Shown: piece after piece, positions 57,135 to 64,000 of the stretch
Layout of the letters: every line of letters starts with the position of its first letter
Position numbering within the stretch: position 1 is the stretch's first letter
Assembly: GCF_045290345.1 (NCBI RefSeq)
Contig: NZ_CP155447.1
Location: 5,828,001-5,892,000 of the forward strand
DNA length: 64,000 nucleotides
Origin: Singulisphaera sp045290345
GTDB taxonomy: Bacteria; Planctomycetota; Planctomycetia; Isosphaerales; Isosphaeraceae
Direction: 5' to 3'
The notes under the pieces: generated by a model
What the model was told of the DNA's origin: nothing
The model's database searches: none
What the model saw: only the letters and a program-made list of their open reading frames with translations
Made by a program: the position numbers and the translations under genes

Positions 57135-57534
57135 GAGGAGACTCCCCCTTCTACCCCAAACATCGTCTCCGACGTCAGGAACAGGCGTGGCCCCAGCTGG
57201 TCCACCGGTGTTTCCAGAAAATGGTCGCCCAGGTCGATGTGGACGGTTCGAACGAGCCGGGAGCACAAAATGGAACCAGAAAGTGAGATCCCGCCGAAAT
57301 TGAGACGGCGGCCAGCGCGAGCCGAGTGGAAACTCTTGGCGCGACGGGCATGGATGCGACGCTCTTTATTGGTGTCGTCTCAAAACCGCACTGTCAGTCG
57401 GGTTTGAAAGCTGGGGTCTGGATTCGCGCATCAAGTCCGCGTATTCTCGCAGAGCAAACGGCGGCCGACCACGCCCTGAGTGTGGGCTCGCTTCAGATGT
57501 CTGTCAAGCATCAATATTCAGGAGGTTGGTTTTC
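57135..57534. other. Intergenic between divergent genes
   Basis: 400 bases. A minus-strand frame at 57150-57268 has protein-like sequence without a good start. Otherwise it should contain the promoters of the hypothetical gene and the rightward peptidase. No repeat seen. Confidence 0.35.
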
Positions 57535-59886
57535 ATGTTGCGACGTACGACTCAGGCCGTGTTGGGCGCCGTCGCAATCGTCATGGCCTCGGGCTTGGCG
57601 GGGTTTGGGCAAGACCAGGATCGAACCCATCCGTCCCTCGGTTTTTCCCCCGCTCGTCGCGCAATCGAAGTCGAGGCCGAGGCGCGTGCACTGGCCATCC
57701 CCACTCCCGCCCATGCTCGCACCTGGCTCCGTACGCTTACCGAAGAGCCACATGTCGCGGGGACCCCTGCCGACCACAAGACGGCCCTCTTCGTTCGCGA
57801 TAAATTGCAAGAATGGGGCTGGGACGCCAGCATCGTCGAATATGAGGTCCTGCTCAACTATCCCGATAACGCGCGACTTGGCAATGGCGACGTCATCGGA
57901 ACCAGTCTCGAGCTCGTCCGCCCGAACCGACAGAAACTACCGGTCGTCGAGGCCTTCGTCAAAGCCGACAAAGACTCCGTCAGTGAGAAAGCGTTTCCCG
58001 CCTTCCATGGTTATGGCGTCTCGGGAACCGCCAACTCCCAGGTCGTTTATGCCAACTATGCTCGGCCGGAAGACTTTGAGACCCTTGAAAAGATGGGGAT
58101 CGAGGTCCGGGGCAAGATCGTCCTGGCGCGTTACGGCGAGATCTTTCGCGGCTTGAAGGTGCGCAACGCCCAGAAGCGGGGGGCCGTGGGACTCTTGATC
58201 TATTCCGACCCCGCCGACGACGGCTATGCCAAGGGAGACGTCTACCCGGACGGCCCATTCCGGCCCGGCTCGGCGATTCAGCGTGGAAGCGTGCAGTTCC
58301 TCTCGCTCGGGCCGGGAGACCCCTCGACGCCGCACGGGCCGTCCATCAAGGGGGCCAAGCGACTCCCGATCGATCCGCGCAATGGCTTTCCGCTCAACAC
58401 AAATCTGAACCGCGCCGCCGAGAGCTGGGAGAAGGAAACCGGCCTGGTGCGCGACGACTATTTCGCGAGCATCCCGGCGCTACCGATTAGCTACGACGCC
58501 GCCCGGCCGATTCTCGAAGCCCTGGCCGGCGACAACGTCCCGACTGGATGGCAAGGGGGTCTGCCGTTCGCCTACCACGTCGGTCCAGGACCGGCCGAGG
58601 TGAGCTTCTCGACCACGATGAACTACAAGGTCCGGCCAATCTGGAACGTGATTGCCAAGCTCAAGGGAGAGGTTGAACCCGATCGCTGGGTGCTGGTCGG
58701 CAACCATCGCGACGCCTGGGTCTACGGCGCTGTCGATCCGTCGAGCGGATCGGCCGCGACGCTCGAGATGTGCCGAGCCCTGGGGACTGCCGTCAAGAAC
58801 GGCTGGAAGCCAAGGCGAACGATTGTTTATGCTAGTTGGGACGCCGAGGAGTATGGCCTGGTCGGCTCGACCGAGTGGGCGGAGGAGCACGAGAAAACGC
58901 TTGATGAAAAGGCCGTGTTGATGCTCAACGTGGACTCGGCCGTCGCCGGCACGGAGCTCGATGTCGACGGCGTTCCATCACTCCGCGACCTCCTGCTCGA
59001 CTCCGCCGACGCTGTGACCGACGTCCGAACCGGTCGATCGCTCCGCAAAACCTGGGTCGAGAAGAGGCGGGCGCGTTGGGTCAGCCAGGTGCCGGTCGAC
59101 CTTTCCTCGCTGGAGGCAGAGAAGGATTCGCCCCAGGGCGGCTCCGCGGCTCCACGGTTCTCGCCCCAGATGGATCCGCTCGGCTCCGGCTCCGATTACA
59201 CCGCGTTTCTCGACCACCTCGGAATCCCCGCCATCGACATCGGATTCGGCGGTCGATATGGCGTTTATCATTCGGTCTACGACAACTTCCATTGGATGGA
59301 GTCACAGGGCGATCCCGAGTTCCTGACTCACACGATGGCCGCGCGGCTGTACACGGTGCTGGTCATGCGGGCGGCGGCGGCCAATGTCGTCCCGCTGACG
59401 TTCACCCCCTATGCGGAATCGCTCGGCGAACATCTCGATGAACTCAGACGGATGGTCGAGCGCAAGGCCCGCATCTCCAGCGCCGATCCGAGCAAGCCTC
59501 CATTTCAGTTCCGCGGCGTGGCCGGGCTCAGCCAGTCGATCGCCAGGTTTGCGGCCCAGGCGAAGTCGCTCGATCACCAGGCGGCCGAAGTCGCGGCTGA
59601 CGAAGGCGCGACGGCCGAGCGACTCTCGCGACTCAACGACGCGCTGAGCCGGGTGGAACGAGCGTTCCTGCTCAAGGACGGGCTTCCGGATCGCCCCTGG
59701 TTCAAGCACTCGGTCTTCGCCCCCGGAATCACCACCGGCTATGCCTGCTGGCCGTTCCCCGGCGTACGCCAGGCGATCGCAACCAGCAATGCCGAGATGC
59801 TCGCCACACAGGTCTCCGCGCTGGTCGAACGGATCGACGCCGCGACGGCGGCCATGAAAAGCGCGGAATCGGCCGCCAAACCGTAA
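57535..59886 (+). CDS. Secreted M28 peptidase, glutamate carboxypeptidase II type
   Basis: 783 residues from the ATG at 57535, nine bases after GGAGG; signal peptide to about residue 25. A PA domain sits in the first third (MGIEVRGKIVLARYGEIFRGLKVRNAQKRGAVGLLIYSDPADDG). The di-zinc site is His391, Asp401, Glu438/Glu439, Asp467 and His579. The first four spacings (10, 37/38, 66) equal those of human GCPII (H377, D387, E424/E425, D453). A transferrin-receptor-like dimerisation domain ends the protein. It should remove C-terminal acidic residues from peptides or folates outside the cytoplasm. An amino-acid permease gene follows 83 bases on. Confidence 0.93.
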   Translation: MLRRTTQAVLGAVAIVMASGLAGFGQDQDRTHPSLGFSPARRAIEVEAEARALAIPTPAHARTWLRTLTEEPHVAGTPADHKTALFVRDKLQEWGWDASIVEYEVLLNYPDNARLGNGDVIGTSLELVRPNRQKLPVVEAFVKADKDSVSEKAFPAFHGYGVSGTANSQVVYANYARPEDFETLEKMGIEVRGKIVLARYGEIFRGLKVRNAQKRGAVGLLIYSDPADDGYAKGDVYPDGPFRPGSAIQRGSVQFLSLGPGDPSTPHGPSIKGAKRLPIDPRNGFPLNTNLNRAAESWEKETGLVRDDYFASIPALPISYDAARPILEALAGDNVPTGWQGGLPFAYHVGPGPAEVSFSTTMNYKVRPIWNVIAKLKGEVEPDRWVLVGNHRDAWVYGAVDPSSGSAATLEMCRALGTAVKNGWKPRRTIVYASWDAEEYGLVGSTEWAEEHEKTLDEKAVLMLNVDSAVAGTELDVDGVPSLRDLLLDSADAVTDVRTGRSLRKTWVEKRRARWVSQVPVDLSSLEAEKDSPQGGSAAPRFSPQMDPLGSGSDYTAFLDHLGIPAIDIGFGGRYGVYHSVYDNFHWMESQGDPEFLTHTMAARLYTVLVMRAAAANVVPLTFTPYAESLGEHLDELRRMVERKARISSADPSKPPFQFRGVAGLSQSIARFAAQAKSLDHQAAEVAADEGATAERLSRLNDALSRVERAFLLKDGLPDRPWFKHSVFAPGITTGYACWPFPGVRQAIATSNAEMLATQVSALVERIDAATAAMKSAESAAKP

Positions 59887-59969
59887 GCGCGGGGGCACCT
59901 TTACCTCCTCGAAATCCACCTCTCGTTCCTGCCCAGCCAGTCTCCTGCGAGCCAAAGGACAACTCCCGG

Positions 59970-61451
59970 ATGAGTGAGATGACAACCAGGGAATTCACCA
60001 AGCTGCCGAGGGTGCTTGGCCCGGTTCAGGCGCTCTGCGTCATCGTTGGTTCCGTGATCGGTTCCGGTATCTTCATCGTTCCCGCGGAAGTGGCCCGCGA
60101 CGTCCCGAACATCTCGGGAATCGTGTTGGTCTGGATCATCGGCGGTATGTTCAGCCTGGCGGGCGCGATGACGCTGGCGGAGCTCGGGGCGATGATTCCC
60201 CGCGCGGGGGGGCTCTACGTCTACCTTCGCGCGGCCTATGGCGCGTTGCCGGCCTTCCTGTTCGGCTGGACCGAATTTCTGATCATGAGAACGGGCTCGA
60301 TGGCCACGCTCGCCGCAGCGTTCGCCACCTACTTCGCGAATCTTGCCCCCCCTCCCGCAAACATCCGCGGCGAAATCTGGCAAGCCGGGGCCGCCGTTGC
60401 CGCAATTGCAGTCGTAACGACCATCAATGTCCTGGGAACCGCAATCGGTGGCTGGGTCCAGGTCGCTGGAACAGCGCTGAAGGTCGGCGGCCTGATCACC
60501 CTGATCACGCTGCCGCTCGTACTCGGCGGTGGCGAAACCGCCAACCTGAGCCCACTCTTCCCTTCCTCGCTCAACCTCTCGCTGCTGGGCGGAATGATGG
60601 CCGCTATGGTCGGCGTACTCTGGGCCTACGACGGCTGGGTCAACCTGACTTCGCTTGCCGAAGAGGTCCGTGACCCGGGCCGCAACATCCCGAAAGCGCT
60701 GGTCCTCGGGATGGGCGCCCTGATCGGGCTCTACCTGGCGATGACACTTGCCTACCACCTCGTCCTGCCCCTCACCGATATCGCCGCACTGGCCGAAGTC
60801 AAGCAGGGAGACAAAGCCGTCGCCGCGCTTTACTGCTACCGGCTTCTCGGAAATAAAGGGGTCGTGGCGATCTCGTTCCTGGTCATGTGCTCAACCTTCA
60901 TCTCGCTCAACGGCAATGCTCTGACCGGTCCCCGGGCCTACTTCGCAATGGCCCGCGACGGCCTCTTCCCGATGCGGATCTGCCGGATTCATCCGCGGTT
61001 TCAAACGCCTTCCAACGCCATCATGGCGCAGGGAACATGGGCGATTCTGCTCACCGTCATCGGGACCGCCTTGATCGTCGCGCCCGCCCCCGGCCCTGAC
61101 AGCGGTCTCCCCGATCTGGTGGTCGCCGCGTGGGCCAAGCTGAACAAGACGCCACTCTACAAGCTCCTCTATACCTACGTGATCTTTGGCGCCAACATGT
61201 TCAACATGCTGGCGATCGGTAGCGTGTTCGTCCTACGCAAGAAGCGGCCCGACATGCCCCGCCCCTACCGCGCCTGGGGGTATCCGTTCACCCCCCTGCT
61301 CTTCCTCATGGCCTCACTCTTTCTCATGGGCGACATGCTGCGTTCGACGCCCGCCGAATCGATGGCAGGGCTCCTGATCGTCATCCTCGGTCTACCCGCC
61401 TACTGGGTCTTCTCCCGCAACGGGTCCAAGGTCGTCGTCGACGAACCCTAA
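59970..61451 (+). CDS. APC-family amino acid permease
   Basis: 493 residues, about 12 transmembrane helices. The N-terminus has VIVGSVIGSGIFIVP, the unwound helix 1 of the amino acid-polyamine-organocation fold, and GLYVYLRAAYGALPAFLFGWTEFLI follows. WAYDGWVNLTSLAEEVRDPGRNIPKAL is helix 6, a substrate and partner loop common in LAT-like members. It exchanges or imports amino acids at the inner membrane. The ATG at 59970 has AAAGGA upstream. It is likely co-transcribed with the preceding peptidase, suggesting uptake of amino acids released by it. Confidence 0.92.
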   Translation: MSEMTTREFTKLPRVLGPVQALCVIVGSVIGSGIFIVPAEVARDVPNISGIVLVWIIGGMFSLAGAMTLAELGAMIPRAGGLYVYLRAAYGALPAFLFGWTEFLIMRTGSMATLAAAFATYFANLAPPPANIRGEIWQAGAAVAAIAVVTTINVLGTAIGGWVQVAGTALKVGGLITLITLPLVLGGGETANLSPLFPSSLNLSLLGGMMAAMVGVLWAYDGWVNLTSLAEEVRDPGRNIPKALVLGMGALIGLYLAMTLAYHLVLPLTDIAALAEVKQGDKAVAALYCYRLLGNKGVVAISFLVMCSTFISLNGNALTGPRAYFAMARDGLFPMRICRIHPRFQTPSNAIMAQGTWAILLTVIGTALIVAPAPGPDSGLPDLVVAAWAKLNKTPLYKLLYTYVIFGANMFNMLAIGSVFVLRKKRPDMPRPYRAWGYPFTPLLFLMASLFLMGDMLRSTPAESMAGLLIVILGLPAYWVFSRNGSKVVVDEP

Positions 61452-61489
61452 CTCGGGGCTGAGCCGGGGAAACCGAAGCCAAAAGTAGC

Positions 61490-61523
61490 GAGGGGGCTGG
61501 CTGGTGCCGGCCCCCTCCTTTCG
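61490..61523 (+). terminator. Terminator after permease gene
   Basis: GAGGGGGCTGGC (61490-61501) pairs with GCCGGCCCCCTC (61506-61517) around TGGT with one G-T wobble, followed by CTTTCGTT. Good hairpin with a weak T-tract. Confidence 0.8.
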
Positions 61524-61596
61524 TTGATCAGGGACTTCAGCCCTGACGATCATCGCCACCTTCGTTCCCCTTTTCCCCTGCCGCGATTCGTGGGGA

Positions 61597-61824
61597 TCAC
61601 CGCTTTTTCCTCACGTTGATCCCATCGCCGGCCTTGATCCGGTCTAGGTTCTGAGCCTCGTTCTCGAGGGTGACGCCATAGAGCGGGTTCGCCACATCAG
61701 GGTTCGTCACGCCAACCGACACCGGATTCCATTTCGGACTCGAGTCACAGCCCGTCAGGCCGAGGGACAATATGCCGGCGGGCACCCACACGTACAGGCC
61801 GCGAACCAGGTGGCACATTCTCAT
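61597..61824 (-). CDS. Small lipoprotein
   Basis: 75 residues from the ATG at 61824 (AAGGAAG seven bases upstream; a TTG at 61845 overlaps this site). The signal ends LSLGLTGC, a lipobox. The short mature part reads NPVSVGVTNPDVANPLYGVTLENEAQNLDRIKAGDG. It is the second gene after a DUF1559 protein (111-base gap), a pairing often seen in planctomycetes, as with the lipoprotein at 36191. Function unknown. Confidence 0.8.
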   Translation of the reverse strand: MRMCHLVRGLYVWVPAGILSLGLTGCDSSPKWNPVSVGVTNPDVANPLYGVTLENEAQNLDRIKAGDGINVRKKR

Positions 61825-61935
61825 TATCCCGCTTCCTTTTCGCAAAGTTATGAGAGCGTGTAGGCTCGACTCAACCTCAACTTGAAAATCGGAATTCTCT
61901 CAAGGATGGCGATTACGTCGATCACGCCCAGCCGA

Positions 61936-63009
61936 TCAATAATTCTCATCCCTGACGATTTCGCCTCCTGACTTGCTGCCGAGTGAGAACCAGGCGAACT
62001 GATTGATGCGATTCGTGATAAACCTGACACTCCCGTCGCCTAATAACGTGTTGACTCCACCGGAATGGCAACTCCGGGCGCACAACAGGCCGCCCCCTCC
62101 CTGATACAAGGCACAGTCCGTATTCGGGGAATTCGGTGTGAGGACCGTGCTGAAGGTTGTCCCGTAGTGCGACCGGTTGCTGACCCAGTAATTCAGGGCG
62201 TCGTTGAACTCGTTGGAGTGCGCAACACGCCGGGAATTGCATTTCGCAATGAACTGTGACAAATACGAATTGCCGACCGGGTTAATGGCCGCGTAGGGAA
62301 AGGTCTGAGTGAGTCCCGAACCGTAGCCGTTCCCCTTGCCGTCAGGCCATGATACGCCTGAGTAGAACTCCGCACCGTTCATCGTGGCGGGGCTGTTGTC
62401 GCCAATCCGCATCTCGCTCATCAGGATCGTGCTGCTTGTGCCATCCAGGCAATCCCGAATGCCATAGGCCTGGTTCTTTGCGAACATCCCGAGGCCCACT
62501 CCCAAGTAGGGGTTCGCGTCGTCCCGGAACTGCGGCCCGATGCTCGCGGCATAATTGGCGCCGTTGGGAAACACACGGGAATAGGCGTCCGAAGGGCAGT
62601 TAAAGGTGCCAGGCTTGCCGAGGATGACCGTGGTGTTCGCCGCGGCGCTGGTGCAGCCCTGGATCACGCAGGAACACTGAAAATTAAAAGCGTTGTACTG
62701 CGGCGTGGCTTCCATGGAGCCCAACAAGAAAACCAGAGGTCCAGGCCCCCAGTCGACGTGGTATTGAGTGGGGATTACACAACTGCACGCGCTCGTTGCA
62801 AGGAGGCAGAACGAATTGTTGGTGGAGTGGTAGTTGTGTAGGGCCAAGCCAAGTTGCTTGAGGTTGTTGACGCACTGGATCCGACGGGCGGCCTCCCGAG
62901 CGGCCTGGATGGCGGGAAACAGCATCGCGATGAGTACGGCAATGATCGCAATGACGACCAGGAGTTCGATCAACGTGAAACCACGATTGATCTTCCTACG
63001 CATGCGCAT
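61936..63009 (-). CDS. DUF1559 protein with pseudopilin N-terminus (copy C)
   Basis: 357 residues from the ATG at 63009 (GAGAGG upstream); the frame is open to 63105. NRGFTLIELLVVIAIIAVLIAMLFPAIQ is the prepilin-type signal. QCVNNLKQLGLALHNYHST and HSGGVNTLLGDGSVRFITN define DUF1559. It lacks the CCWG segment of copies A and B and carries SACSCVIPTQYHVDWGPGPLVFLLGSME instead, a different subfamily. Extra cysteines (ACSC, QCSC, GC) suggest disulfides outside the cytoplasm. Function unknown. Confidence 0.93.
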   Translation of the reverse strand: MRMRRKINRGFTLIELLVVIAIIAVLIAMLFPAIQAAREAARRIQCVNNLKQLGLALHNYHSTNNSFCLLATSACSCVIPTQYHVDWGPGPLVFLLGSMEATPQYNAFNFQCSCVIQGCTSAAANTTVILGKPGTFNCPSDAYSRVFPNGANYAASIGPQFRDDANPYLGVGLGMFAKNQAYGIRDCLDGTSSTILMSEMRIGDNSPATMNGAEFYSGVSWPDGKGNGYGSGLTQTFPYAAINPVGNSYLSQFIAKCNSRRVAHSNEFNDALNYWVSNRSHYGTTFSTVLTPNSPNTDCALYQGGGGLLCARSCHSGGVNTLLGDGSVRFITNRINQFAWFSLGSKSGGEIVRDENY

Positions 63010-63840
63010 GGAGAGGTCCTCTCTGATGTGGCGAGTGACGTCTTCCTTCTGCCGCAGAAATGAGTGACGAATGATGCAGCCCACCTCCGAACGATCGACG
63101 TGCAAACTTCGGCATAATCAAAACATTGAAGGGATCGAATTGGGAGTTAAACAGGCCCTCCAATCGCCTCAAAACCCACTCCAAAGTCCTTTTCACCAGC
63201 GCAACGTCACCTCGCGACGAGCGCACGCTCCTCCAGAGTGGTTGACGCTCAAAGGGCTGGGGATCCCGCGATCGACAAGACGCAAGTCCCCAACCTCGGG
63301 CATGACCACTCCTGCGTTTTACTATGCCCACATGTTGTTGCTTTTGTGGTCTAAGAGTGAATGTCCAATAACAACTCTCTAATAGAGAGATTGCACGATC
63401 GCGATATTTCGCAACACGAAATCCTTACACTTTCCGCAATCTCAACTTACATTCAGCATCAAGATATCATCACGCCATGCGAGACGGATTGACGGAGTGG
63501 GACGAGAGTCTACTCGACATGTCATGTTGTAAAAGTCGCAATTCCACACGACCGTTCCACGCGTCCTGGAAGGATCCTTGACCGAAGAAGGAGCCGAGTT
63601 CTTCGACGCCGATTCGGAGCGGTGTGACGGTGGGTCGCCGCCCATCGGCAGCCAGGGGCCGAGCGCCTGCTCGCCCGACCGTCCTCCAGATGGCCGCCCA
63701 AGATGACGTCTACCCAGGAGACACTCATCCGACGATGGTTGGCTGAAGTGCAACCCGTTGGGCAACTTTGCACCTCGAGATGCACCCCAGTTCAATAAAC
63801 GCGCGATCGCATAACTGAATGCAGTTCGGGACGATCAGGC
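63010..63840. promoter_or_regulatory. Long intergenic region before DUF1559 copy C
   Basis: About 830 bases with no convincing gene. An AT-richer stretch around 63350-63470 contains CTCTCTAATAGAGAG (63375-63389), a perfect palindrome about one base, a candidate operator or hairpin. The leftward promoter for the DUF1559-lipoprotein pair should lie here. Confidence 0.4.
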
Positions 63841-64000
63841 CTACTTGGGAAACTTGTTCCCTGCCACGGAACTCCCGCTTCCGCGGACATTACTTTTCTC
63901 ACGTGCTGGAGCGGACACATCCAGGTACGCATTGAAATTCTGAAAGAGATTACGACGGGAAGGGTTCTCGTAGTAGGCGGCGATTGGACTCCGCCATGGG
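63841..64000 (-). CDS. 3' end of a gene running off the right edge
   Basis: From the right edge a minus-strand frame is open for 52 codons, ending in TAG (63841-63843). It reads RSPIAAYYENPSRRNLFQNFNAYLDVSA and then a Ser/Gly tail, VRGSGSSVAGNKFPK. Composition is protein-like with no internal stop. Neither the start nor the family can be seen. It might also be a chance open frame. Confidence 0.4.
   Translation of the reverse strand, partial: PWRSPIAAYYENPSRRNLFQNFNAYLDVSAPAREKSNVRGSGSSVAGNKFPK

Noticed and set aside
63442..63795. 117-codon minus-strand frame
   Set aside because: Composition rich in Ser/Pro/Arg, no ribosome site and no motif; probably chance.

Overview
The window looks like chromosome from a high-GC planctomycete, probably near the Isosphaeraceae; this is inferred from gene content, as no rRNA or tRNA is visible. 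The indicators are three DUF1559 proteins with type II pseudopilin N-termini, a cytochrome-c/DUF1549/DUF1553 protein paired with a DUF1501 protein, a Cys-type sulfatase, a DUF1080 protein, an ECF sigma factor next to a YfbK-like VWA protein, and many secreted enzymes.

Layout. 0-6 kb: small membrane protein, ceramidase-like amidohydrolase, arylsulfatase, OsmC protein. 6.4-10.5 kb: an operon for a Tat-exported molybdenum hydroxylase (2Fe-2S, Moco and FAD subunits) with a small Cys-containing protein. 11-17.5 kb: housekeeping-type genes (unknown helical-repeat protein, UvrD/Rep-type helicase, a short Rho) and a DUF1080 protein. 17.8-22.5 kb: TPR protein, membrane-anchored SUMF1-fold protein, STN-like protein. 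22.5-26 kb: a repeat-rich accessory stretch with four copies and one half copy of a palindromic element, a perfect 29-bp inverted repeat, a CsrA with a C-terminal extension, and unknown genes. 26-36.6 kb: a leftward cluster (lipoprotein, DUF1559, PSD1, DUF1501, MFS transporter, ceramidase-like enzyme, small ORF, D-galactonate-dehydratase-type enolase), with a LacI regulator upstream. 37-42.5 kb: a second, decayed copy of the LacI-DUF1559-PSD1/DUF1501 module. 42.7-50.5 kb: metzincin-like protease, SDR epimerase, VWA protein and ECF sigma factor. 51-56.5 kb: a three-gene membrane system of GAF-HlyD hybrid, HlyD adaptor and M50-protease/HlyD hybrid. 57.5-61.5 kb: M28 carboxypeptidase and APC permease. 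61.6-64 kb: DUF1559 with small lipoprotein, a long intergenic region, and a gene running off the right edge.

How the genes may work together. The 26-36.6 kb cluster reads as a LacI-controlled sugar-acid uptake and degradation operon. A palindrome (CTTTATCGATAAAG, or the near-match CTTTATCGTTAAAG) lies at the same place in both copies of the duplicated module and is the best operator candidate. The 51-56.5 kb trio is the best candidate for a little-described system: two adaptors and a protease-adaptor fusion without an adjacent ATPase or RND pump, one adaptor carrying a cytoplasmic GAF region. The peptidase and permease at 57.5-61.5 kb suggest peptide breakdown and amino-acid uptake. All functions are read from motifs and context; no database search was possible.
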